A stretch of 64,000 nt of DNA, taken from positions 62,001 through 126,000 of the forward strand of contig JAHHIF010000013.1 of the NCBI GenBank assembly GCA_019358875.1. Direction: 5' to 3'. The translations under genes and the position numbers were made by a program. The first letter of the stretch is position 1, and each line of letters opens with the position of its first letter. Below the pieces are notes generated by a model. The model saw nothing but the letters and a program-made list of their open reading frames with translations, ran no database searches and was not told where the DNA came from. Below are positions 1 through 8,629 of the stretch, piece after piece. The DNA comes from Symplocastrum torsivum CPER-KK1 (GTDB lineage Bacteria > Cyanobacteriota > Cyanobacteriia > Cyanobacteriales > Coleofasciculaceae).

Positions 1-660
1 TAAGGCTTGCAGGATTTTGTCGTACCCTTTATAGCGATCGCTACTGTCGAGTCTGCCAACGGTAAGAATAATGGGTTGTTCTGCTGTCAGGTGATAACGA
101 CTCAGTAAATGTTGCGGCTTTGGGGCGATTTGGAAGCGACTTACATCAAACGTACAGGGTAAAAGAGAAATTTTATCAGGATTTAGGTTTTGTTCTTTGA
201 GAAGGCGATCGCGAGTGTAACCACTGACAGCGAGAATGCGATCGGCATTGTGCAACGCCTTCTGCAAGCCTTGGCGCTTGATACTCCAAGCTTCCGTACC
301 ATGAGCAACCACCCAATAGGGAATTCCAGCGACTTGCTTGAGCCAGCAGGCGGCTGGTATGAAATTGACATGCGTCGAGATAACAACGTTAGGTTTTTGC
401 CAAAGTCCATGTCCAACTAGTTGCGCGGCAAAGATAGGAGTTCGTAAAGCCAAGGGGAAAGTCCCAGAAAAATGGAACTGAGTCTGATTCAAAAAATAAG
501 GAAAGGCATGAGTATCGTGCTTGAGGAACACCTCATACTGGCTTTTGGGAGATAAATTCTGTAGAGCCTTTAAGAGGAAGGTTGAATAAACTTGAATTCC
601 TCCCTTGAATTCAAAAATATCAGGAAACCAAAGATGGATTAATGAACCTTTATTCTTCAT
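1..660 (-). CDS. Glycosyltransferase family 4, 3' part missing
   Basis: The frame is open from an ATG at 660 to the window edge (220 codons), so only the N-terminal part is seen. It starts MKNKGSLIHLWFPDIFEFKG, with a glycine-rich 'GGIQVY' acceptor loop, a 'VVAHGTEAW' stretch, 'ILAVSGYTRD' and finally 'TVGRLDSSDRYKGYD', where the second Rossmann domain of GT-B fold GT4 enzymes begins. GT4 enzymes transfer sugars from nucleotide donors to a lipid-linked or growing glycan at the cytoplasmic membrane face. The start overlaps the end of the upstream methyltransferase gene by 11 bases, which suggests translational coupling in one minus-strand polysaccharide operon. Family is confident; donor and acceptor are unknown. 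Confidence 0.88.
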   Translation of the reverse strand, partial: MKNKGSLIHLWFPDIFEFKGGIQVYSTFLLKALQNLSPKSQYEVFLKHDTHAFPYFLNQTQFHFSGTFPLALRTPIFAAQLVGHGLWQKPNVVISTHVNFIPAACWLKQVAGIPYWVVAHGTEAWSIKRQGLQKALHNADRILAVSGYTRDRLLKEQNLNPDKISLLPCTFDVSRFQIAPKPQHLLSRYHLTAEQPIILTVGRLDSSDRYKGYDKILQAL

Positions 661-1501
661 TATTCACATTCTTGTCAATTGGCAAGAACAAACCATTTGC
701 CCACTCAGGAATTTGGAAATCTGCTTGTTTTAGTGGGTCATAAAGTTTACCATTTTCCTCGAAAAAATAACATTGATAGCCAAATTGCTTCAGGTAATCA
801 ATAACAGCTTGCCCCTGACCATTTGACGACGTTAACTCTGCATAGATGGCTCTAATCCGTTGCTCTTTTAGCCAAGTCTCCGCTCCTTGCAGCGCTGCAA
901 TCTCATAGCCTTCGACATCGAGTTTCCATAAATCGACTTTCTCAATACAACGCAATGCTAATTCGTCTTCTAATCGTACAATCTCGATAGGTTCACCCTC
1001 AGTATCAGATACTCTCGCCCAACAGCCGTGCATAGAACCAGAACCCCAGCTATCCAGGCGTAATTGAGTAGCCGATGCGCCAAGTCCTCGCTGGATGAGT
1101 TCTACGGGTAGAGTGGGATGAGCCACCAAACATTCCTTCAACCAATCAATTTGTTGTGTTCCAGGTTCAAACGCAAGTACTTTTCCTTGTGGTACCCACT
1201 GAGCCAAATACAACAGCATTTGACCAATATTTGCTCCTGAATCTACAACGACACCATTAGGTGGCAGAAACTTACGCGCCCAGTTAAGAAATGGCGCACC
1301 TTCATATTTGCCATAGACAATCCAGCGATGAGGAATTAAACTCAGGTCAAGTTTCCAAGTAATGCCAACAGCAGTATCAACCCAGCAAATTCCTTGTTGA
1401 GCCAGTACCTTACCAAAAAGTCGTTCGCAAATTCCCAGTTTGTGAGGAAAGTCAAAGGGTTGTAACCAAGTTAAAGGTAAGGGTAGAGTAACAGTCTCCA
1501 T
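650..1501 (-). CDS. FkbM family methyltransferase
   Basis: 283 residues with the SAM-binding motif VVDSGANIGQ near residues 85-94, the 'FEPG' acidic loop near 111-114 and 'KLDVEGYE' near 190-200, the signature of FkbM-type O-methyltransferases. These enzymes methylate sugar hydroxyls or related small molecules, and in bacterial glycan loci they usually decorate exopolysaccharide or O-antigen. The first 80 residues are less conserved. It is the first of two FkbM genes in this cluster and overlaps the following GT4 gene. The acceptor sugar cannot be told from sequence. Confidence 0.87.
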   Translation of the reverse strand: METVTLPLPLTWLQPFDFPHKLGICERLFGKVLAQQGICWVDTAVGITWKLDLSLIPHRWIVYGKYEGAPFLNWARKFLPPNGVVVDSGANIGQMLLYLAQWVPQGKVLAFEPGTQQIDWLKECLVAHPTLPVELIQRGLGASATQLRLDSWGSGSMHGCWARVSDTEGEPIEIVRLEDELALRCIEKVDLWKLDVEGYEIAALQGAETWLKEQRIRAIYAELTSSNGQGQAVIDYLKQFGYQCYFFEENGKLYDPLKQADFQIPEWANGLFLPIDKNVNNEE

Positions 1502-1599
1502 AAATTTTTAGCATTGAACATTTAATAATCAAGGAGTTATAGGCAAGGAAAATTTTACATTTTTGAGAATTTTATACTTGGTAATGGCTACCTTAATAC

Positions 1600-1852
1600 G
1601 AATGGCACTGACTTAAGGGAAATGAGCGAGTCCAGCAGTCCAAAAAATTTCTCGATAAAAGTTGTGCTTTATTCAACAACACGGATAAACTGCACTCTCA
1701 TCAGTACCGATAACACCTTGTGTAGGGGGACTGGGGGCGGCACTCTGCCCCCACCGGAGCTTTAGTGAGGAGGGGGTTTGGGGGGCAACGTCCCCCAATC
1801 CGGGTTTTTCCAACGAACGATTACTTTTCGCTTAAGTCAGTGCCATTCCCCC
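1600..1852. mobile_element. MITE-like element with terminal inverted repeats
   Basis: AATGGCACTGACTTAAG at 1601-1617 is repeated as its exact reverse complement at 1831-1847, bounding about 250 bases with no coding frame. The inside carries two G/C-run hairpins (GGGGGC...GCCCCC near 1733-1753, and G-run...C-run near 1771-1796). TAATAC occurs immediately outside both ends (1594-1599 and 1853-1858), which fits a 6-base target duplication. Small size, perfect termini and no transposase suggest a non-autonomous derivative of an insertion sequence. The parent family is inferred, not seen. Confidence 0.7.
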
Positions 1853-3108
1853 TAATACTCTTTCAAAATCTCCTGTACTTTACTAGCTAATTGCTGTCGA
1901 TATTGCTGCCAGGTTAGCTGTTCGGCTTTATGACGAGCCGCTTGTCCCATGTGAGCTAACTCTTCGGGATGAGTGTAGCACCACTCCAGTTTTTCCTTAA
2001 GCGCTTCAACATCACGAACGGGTATGATAAAGCCCTCCACACCATCTGTAACAATATCAGAGCCACCTGCATTAGGCGTAGTAATTAGAGGAATTCCACA
2101 AGCCATTGCTTCTAACTGCACCAAGGCAAGTCCTTCAACGAGAGAAGGCAGGACTAAAACATTGGCACTACTGTAGTAGCGGTTTAATGAGGCGTGGGGA
2201 ACGGATGGAATATGGCGAATCCCCTTAGTGTATTGGTCTAGCCAGTCTTCGGGAAACTCGTTAATCCCGACCAATAATAATTCTGCCTCTGGCAAGCTCA
2301 ATTCCTGCCACGCTTGTAATAGGTAGTGAACGCCTTTACGCGGCCCTACACGACCGACAAATAAGGTACGAAAAAGTTTGTCGGGTTTAGTTTGGGGATG
2401 GAAATAGTCAATCGGTGCGCCGAAGGGAATGACACTAATTTTTTCTGGTTTTGCGCCAGCCTCTAGCAATGAATTTTGGACGAAGGAAGAAGGGACAAAA
2501 ATGTGATCGGCTAGTTGTATTTCCTGGTCTTTCCGCTCAAGCTTCCAAGCTGGTTCTTGAGTCGCATCTAATGCTGGTGCTAGCTTTGGAAATCGCTTCG
2601 CTTCTTCCACCTGGATATCACGACTAGTGGGATAGAAGACAATTGGTAAGTCGTATAGGCAAAGGATACCTTGCTGTTTAGCGGCTTGAAATGTAGTAGC
2701 TGCGCCATCTTCATAGGCATAGACGGCATCAATCCCCTGAAGATGCTGTGAGGCGACATGACGGTCTAGGGAAGCATAGACGCGATCGGCTAGCCCTTGA
2801 TAACTTAAGCCTAAACGACGATACAAACTTGTTTTCACTAACGCCAGTCGTATGATTTCAGGTCGGGGGTATGTCTGTATCTGCACACCTGTCGGGGGAA
2901 CCCAAGTTCGGCGTTCTAGTTCCTGAGTAACACGGTTTCTAATGGCTTTGGGTAGTAGATTTAAGGTGCGTGACCAAGAGCCTTCTGGATCGTAGGCGAT
3001 TGTGGTTATCACCTCCTGAAGTAAACCGACTTCCGCAAAAGCGATCGCAGCCTGACGGGAAAATGGATTACCTGTAGGATGAATCAGGGAAATACGAGGA
3101 TAGGACAT
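1852..3108 (-). CDS. Glycosyltransferase family 4
   Basis: 418 residues, GT-B fold. The second Rossmann domain starts at 'FVGRVGPRKGVHYLLQAW' (about residue 250). The donor-binding E-x7-E motif is in 'SLVEGLALVQLEAMACG', followed by 'GGSDIVTDGVEGF'. No signal peptide, so a cytoplasmic or peripheral membrane enzyme of polysaccharide assembly. Its 5' end overlaps the end of the upstream membrane-protein gene by 41 bases, so the two are surely co-transcribed. Its stop codon lies exactly where a MITE-like element is inserted: the last sense codons belong to the gene, but the G of the TAG stop comes from the element. Confidence 0.9.
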   Translation of the reverse strand: MSYPRISLIHPTGNPFSRQAAIAFAEVGLLQEVITTIAYDPEGSWSRTLNLLPKAIRNRVTQELERRTWVPPTGVQIQTYPRPEIIRLALVKTSLYRRLGLSYQGLADRVYASLDRHVASQHLQGIDAVYAYEDGAATTFQAAKQQGILCLYDLPIVFYPTSRDIQVEEAKRFPKLAPALDATQEPAWKLERKDQEIQLADHIFVPSSFVQNSLLEAGAKPEKISVIPFGAPIDYFHPQTKPDKLFRTLFVGRVGPRKGVHYLLQAWQELSLPEAELLLVGINEFPEDWLDQYTKGIRHIPSVPHASLNRYYSSANVLVLPSLVEGLALVQLEAMACGIPLITTPNAGGSDIVTDGVEGFIIPVRDVEALKEKLEWCYTHPEELAHMGQAARHKAEQLTWQQYRQQLASKVQEILKEY

Positions 3109-4471
3109 CTTGCTGGAATTGTTGTTCTCGTTGCCAGTTCTCTGTCTGCTCCAGTTGAGGCAGCAAAAAGATTAGACCACTGAAAAACCAGTAGTAGACT
3201 GCATAGGTATTGAGGAAAACCAGAAAACTATTAATTTGGATTGCCTGAAGGAGAAAAGCCGTAAGTGCTAACTGGCGAAGAAAGGGTCGTTTCAATTTCA
3301 AGAAAGTGTGTATGAGCAGAATCAAAATGCTCAGCCTCAAACCATACCAAAAAATAAAACCAATTGGCCCTAATTCCAGGACAATTCTACCCATTTCTCC
3401 TTCATTAGGAACGCGAATCGTTTCACCAGCAGGTAAATCCAAGGCTCTGCGAAGGATTGGGGCGGCTTGGTGTGTTGCACCGATGCCATAGCTATCAAGT
3501 TCTTTGACGCGGACAAAGTCAAGCGGCTCTGTGAAACTCAGTGAAATCCGCTCAGGTATATCTCGATAATGAGTAGCACGCTGCCAAAACGCATTAATAG
3601 CTGGACGAAACCAGATCGAGGCAGCAATGGCAATAACTAAGATCGGTAGGATTAACTTCCTAATCAAACGCAGGCTGCTTACTGGTGTAGCTAGTCCTTT
3701 TGCCCCTAGATAACCAACCAAGAATAAAACTTCAGCAAAAATCGTACCACGAGAGCCAGTCATAAACGAGTTAACACTAACCAAAAGGAGTTCAACGAGA
3801 GTGACAACTTGCCATCTCGGTGGCTGCTTAACTGAAAGCATAAATATCAGTAGCCCGAAGCAGATGATTAAGTAAACTCCATAGCCACTAATGTAGGGAA
3901 AAGTCCCAGTAATTCTAACCGCAGAGTTGATTCCGAATGTAACGACTGCTTGCGCTTCTTCGTTGGAATAGGCATTAATAAAACTTGACGCAGGACTGAA
4001 AAACTGGGCAATGCCAATCAGTCCAACTGGAATCGTGAGCAAAAGGTGCGATCGCAAAAATTTGTAAACTTCTTCCTCTGTTTGGAACAACGACGGAACC
4101 ATCCAAATTAAGGGAAGATACAAAAGATATCCTCTAAGTCCAAAAAGCCCCAACAATGGAGAACCCAAACTCGGATTAAATACCTGAAATAAACACCACC
4201 CTATAGTAATAAAGATAATAATATTTATAAGGCTGACTCTAGAAAGAAACTTTTTATCTGAATCTGAAAAACAATAAAAATTAAAATAAGCTCCGAGCAG
4301 CACAATATCTTTGAGGAAATAAATCATCTCGTTTGCTTGAGGTAATAGCCATTTCCGCAGTGCCCCCTCTAAAACAAGAAGCAGAAATACGGCTTTCACC
4401 CCACGACGCCACTTCAAGGCTGAGCCATAAAAGATAATTACAGCAGCAAGTAGACTAATAATTAACTTCAC
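3068..4471 (-). CDS. O-antigen polymerase/ligase-like membrane protein
   Basis: 467 residues with about ten hydrophobic segments spread over the whole length, and a long polar loop near residues 300-365 ('QRATHYRDIPERISLSF', 'ELDSYGIGATHQAAPI') before the last membrane spans. That layout, many helices with one large periplasmic loop in the C-terminal half, is typical of Wzy polymerases and WaaL-type ligases, and the neighbours are glycosyltransferases. It would join lipid-linked glycan repeat units outside the membrane. Sequence conservation in this class is low, so assignment rests on topology and context. It overlaps the genes on both sides (4 and 41 bases). Confidence 0.7.
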   Translation of the reverse strand: MKLIISLLAAVIIFYGSALKWRRGVKAVFLLLVLEGALRKWLLPQANEMIYFLKDIVLLGAYFNFYCFSDSDKKFLSRVSLINIIIFITIGWCLFQVFNPSLGSPLLGLFGLRGYLLYLPLIWMVPSLFQTEEEVYKFLRSHLLLTIPVGLIGIAQFFSPASSFINAYSNEEAQAVVTFGINSAVRITGTFPYISGYGVYLIICFGLLIFMLSVKQPPRWQVVTLVELLLVSVNSFMTGSRGTIFAEVLFLVGYLGAKGLATPVSSLRLIRKLILPILVIAIAASIWFRPAINAFWQRATHYRDIPERISLSFTEPLDFVRVKELDSYGIGATHQAAPILRRALDLPAGETIRVPNEGEMGRIVLELGPIGFIFWYGLRLSILILLIHTFLKLKRPFLRQLALTAFLLQAIQINSFLVFLNTYAVYYWFFSGLIFLLPQLEQTENWQREQQFQQDVLSSYFPDSSYR

Positions 4472-5478
4472 TGAATAACTTTCTCCAAAACTTGTAAGTA
4501 AGCTTTTGCCACTGCCGCTTTTGTGTGACGCGACAAATGTGATTCAGCTTTTTCTCGGTAAGCTGCTAATTTATCAGGATTAATCAATAAATCAAAGAGA
4601 GCTTGAGTTAGAGGATTAACATCTCCATTCGGAAAAGTCACACCACAAGCACCAATAGCATCTTTTAGTCCTCCCGCCTCAGAGCCGACGACGACACAAC
4701 CGCAGGCAATACCCTCTAGTGCTACAATCCCAAAGGGTTCCTCCCAAACCGATGGCACGACCAAAATTTTATGAGCATTCAGTAATTGGGCTAAATCAGT
4801 TTCAACTTTTACCCCAGCGAAATTTACTTGCTCAACAAGGCTTAATTGCTTCACCTGTTGGCGTAGGTTAGGTTCTTCTGGCCCACTACCAATAATTGTC
4901 AGGGAAGGGCTTAAGTCTAGCTGTTTGAGATTAGCCAAGGCATCTAGCAGTAAGTTAACTCCCTTATCAGAAACCAATCGCCCTAAAAATACAAGGTCTT
5001 TATCACGAGAAATCTCTTGCCTTTCGTAAAAGATTTCTTCCCGATAAGGATTAGGCACTACAGTAGATAGCCCTTTTATATGTTCAGCTAAAGCCGAGCT
5101 TGCTGAAACATTACTGGCAAACAGTGTTAGATAGCGCTTCAAATAATCCTGAAAGCCAACACGTCCATCCAAGCGACGATACCACGTTTGATGCGTCACG
5201 ACCCAAGGTCTAGGACTAATGAACAAGGGCCAAATTCCTTTTAGGTTAACGCAGCCTTGAAAATAAATATCGCACCAACGGGTAAGTTTTAAAAGGTTTT
5301 GCCAATTCGGTTTTCGGATAACTTCAAAAGGAAAAGACGTTGAATCTTTCGCAGCGACTTGGGTTACGACTTTGACCTGATGTCCTTGATTAACAAACTC
5401 ATGAGCGAGAATAGAAAGCGTAGTTTCTATTCCTCCAATACTGGGATAAAATAAAGGGGAGTAAATTAAAATTTTCAC
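4468..5478 (-). CDS. Glycosyltransferase family 4
   Basis: 336 residues. N-terminal 'PLFYPSIGGIETTLSILAHE' is the classic GT4 acceptor-domain start with the GG loop. Later come 'LVFLGRLVSDKGVNLLLDAL' (start of the donor domain) and 'EEPFGIVALEGIACGC' with the E-x7-E motif. The start codon is GTG at 5478, and the reading frame begins directly with the conserved first beta strand (KILIYSPLF), so this start is probably right. The stop overlaps the next gene by 4 bases (ATGA type). Likely part of the same exopolysaccharide operon; sugar specificity unknown. Confidence 0.9.
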   Translation of the reverse strand: MKILIYSPLFYPSIGGIETTLSILAHEFVNQGHQVKVVTQVAAKDSTSFPFEVIRKPNWQNLLKLTRWCDIYFQGCVNLKGIWPLFISPRPWVVTHQTWYRRLDGRVGFQDYLKRYLTLFASNVSASSALAEHIKGLSTVVPNPYREEIFYERQEISRDKDLVFLGRLVSDKGVNLLLDALANLKQLDLSPSLTIIGSGPEEPNLRQQVKQLSLVEQVNFAGVKVETDLAQLLNAHKILVVPSVWEEPFGIVALEGIACGCVVVGSEAGGLKDAIGACGVTFPNGDVNPLTQALFDLLINPDKLAAYREKAESHLSRHTKAAVAKAYLQVLEKVIQ

Positions 5479-5526
5479 ATTACCCGTTAATCAAACTAAT
5501 TTTTAACCTTTATAAGCATAGGGTTA

Positions 5527-6456
5527 TCAAGTTTTCTGATTTTGTGATTGTAGTGAATTCCAACCTCGCTTTTTTAGGCGCTCTCTAGCGCGTGACGAGT
5601 CTTTGGTAGCTAGATAACTAGGTGGCTCCCACGGGTGCATCAGCTTTTTAGTTGGGGATTCAAGTAGTGGTTTCCAAAACCCTTTCCAGATGCGGAAAAT
5701 AGTATACCCCTGGTCTTCCAAAAATTGACTGACTGAGCTAGGGTACCCATTATGATCTTCAAAAATGATGTCGCGAATTTGCTGAGCAGTAATTAGGTTT
5801 ATTGCTCCTTGTATAACTTCAAGTTCGTGCCCTTCAACATCAATTTTTACAAGACCTATGTGGTTCCTAGTTTTTAAGACATTATCTAATTTTTCCAAGG
5901 ATACTGTATAAGCTTTAAAGTTGTCATCGTTAGCCTGTGTTGATATAACATCTTTAGGTGAAATAATGAAAGCTTCTTCACGATTTCTCATAGGAACACT
6001 TAAGACTGCCTCGCCAGAGTGATTGGAAAGAGCTATCTTTTGGGCATAAATATGATTCCAGCCAAGTGTTGTCTGCCAGTTTTTGATATTCTCAGATAAC
6101 TCTTGATAGACTTCTGGGTTGGGTTCAAAGCACCAAACATGACCCGTTTCTCCAACTCGTTTTGCCATAATTGTTGCCATATAACCAATATTGACCCCAA
6201 CATCTATAACCGTTTCGCCAGGGTCAATCAAGCGCCATAAAACTTCAGTGACAATCAAGTCATATATTCCCATTGCCCAGACGGAATGCCCAACGACTTC
6301 ACCTGGCGCTAGAGAAATTTTTAGGTTAACTCCCCAAGGAAGCAGGACATTTTTAAAGAGTTTGTTGTCTGGGTTACGCGATCGCAAAAGCCGTCGATAG
6401 ATCTGAAGCGGTCTGAAAATATATTCAGGTCTATTTAAATAATTGATGAGTTGCAT
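5527..6456 (-). CDS. FkbM family methyltransferase
   Basis: 309 residues from the ATG at 6456 (a TTG three codons upstream is possible). Motifs: 'ETVIDVGVNIGYMATIMA' for SAM binding, 'VWCFEPNPEVYQELSENI', and 'LVKIDVEGHELEVIQGA', all in the FkbM order. Compared with the first FkbM gene here it has a different N-terminal region and a longer basic tail, so the two are not recent duplicates. It probably methylates a sugar of the glycan made by this cluster. It lies 48 bases from the GT4 gene downstream of it. Confidence 0.87.
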   Translation of the reverse strand: MQLINYLNRPEYIFRPLQIYRRLLRSRNPDNKLFKNVLLPWGVNLKISLAPGEVVGHSVWAMGIYDLIVTEVLWRLIDPGETVIDVGVNIGYMATIMAKRVGETGHVWCFEPNPEVYQELSENIKNWQTTLGWNHIYAQKIALSNHSGEAVLSVPMRNREEAFIISPKDVISTQANDDNFKAYTVSLEKLDNVLKTRNHIGLVKIDVEGHELEVIQGAINLITAQQIRDIIFEDHNGYPSSVSQFLEDQGYTIFRIWKGFWKPLLESPTKKLMHPWEPPSYLATKDSSRARERLKKRGWNSLQSQNQKT

Positions 6457-6521
6457 AGTGTCCAAAACCCTGGATTGTAACCCTGTTGCTTACTGAGTCT
6501 AGCGAGCAATCTCTACGAAAC

Positions 6522-7211
6522 CTAGGAATTTCGCTTTGCGATCGCAAGGACATTATCGCTATAACGAACCCCCTTCAATAACCCGGCAGAAACCGTTTGC
6601 CAGTGTAGCGCAGGGAATTTGGGAATACCACCAACATTGCTAAAGACAAACGTGGGTACAGAAAAACCAGCTTCCGTGAGAATACGTTCCATATCTTTAC
6701 GCAGAAGTGCCGTGATATGGGCAGGATAGCAGCTATCACTGAAGGCAACAAAATGCCCTTGTAATAAAAGAGCAAATAAAGAACGCCAGCTTTCATTATT
6801 AGGCGTGCTAAAAATCAGTGTTCCACCAGGACGAAGTAAACGAAACCATTCCCGCGCAACTGCTCTAGGATTTTCTAGATGCTCGATTACTTCTGCTGAT
6901 ACAATCACATCGAAGGTGCGATCGGGGATGTCAACTGCCTCGTTCAAATCCCAGCTAAGCCAACTCACAGATTCGTCAAGGCTAACGGGACGCGGCATCA
7001 TATCAATCGCAGTAAGGGATGTAAAGCGACCTAATGCCTGAAGTTGCCTAGTTAGATATCCCGTGCCAGCACCGAAATCGAGAATATCACCCTTGAGGTC
7101 AAACTGTTTCAATACTTGCTCAAACGCTGTATAGATTGGTTCGCCGCTAATACCACTACTGGCAACTGAGGCGAGTTGACGCTGGAGTTTGAGCGTTTGA
7201 TTGATACTCAA
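6522..7211 (-). CDS. Class I SAM-dependent methyltransferase
   Basis: 229 residues, with 'GDILDFGAGTGYLTRQL' (motif I), 'LTAIDMMPRP', 'DVIVSAEVIEHLENP' and 'EWFRLLRPGGTLIFSTP', the standard order of the methyltransf_11 type. The start appears to be TTG at 7211: an AGGAG lies about 10 bases upstream, while the only nearby ATG is out of frame and followed at once by a stop. It belongs to the minus-strand polysaccharide cluster, so a sugar or lipid acceptor is likely, but the family is very broad and the substrate is unknown. Confidence 0.85.
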   Translation of the reverse strand: MSINQTLKLQRQLASVASSGISGEPIYTAFEQVLKQFDLKGDILDFGAGTGYLTRQLQALGRFTSLTAIDMMPRPVSLDESVSWLSWDLNEAVDIPDRTFDVIVSAEVIEHLENPRAVAREWFRLLRPGGTLIFSTPNNESWRSLFALLLQGHFVAFSDSCYPAHITALLRKDMERILTEAGFSVPTFVFSNVGGIPKFPALHWQTVSAGLLKGVRYSDNVLAIAKRNS

Positions 7212-7319
7212 TTACATTTTCTCCTAAGTCTGGTCTGTGCTAAGTAGAACGGTGAGATTGTTGTCTTCAATGCCGCACATTAGGAATCGAGAAGCAAGAT
7301 TAGTTTCCTTCACCAACAC

Positions 7320-8477
7320 TTAGAACGGCGGATATAAATATTGAGTGCCATTACCCACTACTTTCCAATTGATGTCAGTAACATCAACAAGACGAGAGCT
7401 TGATGTGATAGTTGCTGTGTTCATTAACCAGAGTCGGTTGAGACCATTGGTAGCATTACGCCAAAGAATATCTGCTCTGCCATCTCCGTTATAGTCACCC
7501 GTACCAACGACTCTCCAATTTAAGTTTGGGTCAACATTAATAACTGGGTCAGTTAAGACAGTGGAACCATTCATAATCCAGATTCGATTAGTCCCATTAG
7601 TAGAATGACGCCAAAGAATATCTGACTTGTTATCCGCGTTAAAGTCACCAATTCCTGCTATTTGCCAGTTGATATCATTAACCACAGGAAGCTGAGCGTT
7701 TGAGATTATAGCTGCCGTGTTCATCAACCAAACTCTGTTCTCACCAGTTGTCAGATTACGCCAAAGAATATCCGATTTACCATCTCCATTAAAGTCACCT
7801 GTACCAATGACTTTCCTATTGAGGTTTGGGATAACATTAATAACCGGGTCAGTCAGGACAGTGGAACCGTTCATAATCCAGATGCGATTAGTCCCATTAG
7901 TAGCATGACGCCAAAAAATATCCGATTTGCCATCTCCATTAAAATCACCAACCCCAACGACTTCCCAATTGATATCAAGAACATTAAGAAGACGAGAGCT
8001 TGATACGATATTCGCCGTGTTCATTAACCAGAGTCTGTTAAGTCCGTTGAGCGGATTCCGCCAAAGGATATCTGATTTGCCATCCCCATTAAAGTCACCT
8101 GTGCCGACAACTTTCCAATTTAAGTTTGGGTCAACATTAATAACTGGGTCAGTCAGAACAGTCGAACCGTTCATAATCCAGATTCGATTAGTTCCATTGG
8201 TAGAGTGACGCCAAAGAATATCTGATTTGCCATCCCCATTAAAATCGCTGTTGGGAATTTCAGATGCAGCTAAGGATGGATTGGCTAAGAGTGAAACTAT
8301 TAAAGCCGTACTTGCTATGCGTGAGAACTGAACAATAAAACGAATTTGCTTTGAAAAAGGAAAAAAGGTTTTTGGTCTTTTGCCGCTTATTTGAGAATCC
8401 AAAAAAGACATAACTCTTTTTAAACCGCTTTTGTAAACTGCTAGCTTCCGATTCTTGGTAGATGGTTGCGGTCTCAT
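7320..8477 (-). CDS. Secreted FG-GAP/VCBS-type repeat protein, six 50-residue repeats
   Basis: 385 residues. A basic N-terminus and hydrophobic stretch ('ASTALIVSLLANPSLAAS', about residues 55-72) form a late signal peptide, so the true start may be an internal Met. The rest is six repeats of exactly 50 residues, each opening D-F-N-G-D-G-K-S-D-I-L-W-R, a calcium-binding DxNxDGxxD loop of FG-GAP/VCBS beta-propellers. The repeats alternate in two types (…RIWIMNGSTVLTDP… and …RLWLMNT…), giving three 300-base dimers. In repeat 5 the loop is altered to DFNADNKSD. Probably an extracellular or surface calcium-stabilised propeller. It sits inside the glycan cluster, perhaps binding the exported polymer (inference). 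Confidence 0.85.
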   Translation of the reverse strand: MRPQPSTKNRKLAVYKSGLKRVMSFLDSQISGKRPKTFFPFSKQIRFIVQFSRIASTALIVSLLANPSLAASEIPNSDFNGDGKSDILWRHSTNGTNRIWIMNGSTVLTDPVINVDPNLNWKVVGTGDFNGDGKSDILWRNPLNGLNRLWLMNTANIVSSSRLLNVLDINWEVVGVGDFNGDGKSDIFWRHATNGTNRIWIMNGSTVLTDPVINVIPNLNRKVIGTGDFNGDGKSDILWRNLTTGENRVWLMNTAAIISNAQLPVVNDINWQIAGIGDFNADNKSDILWRHSTNGTNRIWIMNGSTVLTDPVINVDPNLNWRVVGTGDYNGDGRADILWRNATNGLNRLWLMNTATITSSSRLVDVTDINWKVVGNGTQYLYPPF

Positions 8478-8629
8478 GATTTTGCTATGTTCTAGAGTTA
8501 ATTTTTTAACTACTATCCTAAAAGCTATCTAGTCTATTTAGGTAGGTTTAACGAAAATTGTTATAGGATTTAAAATTGGGCAAGTGATAGTCTACTTCCC
8601 CTTGAAGACTGCAAACTATAAGTTTATAC

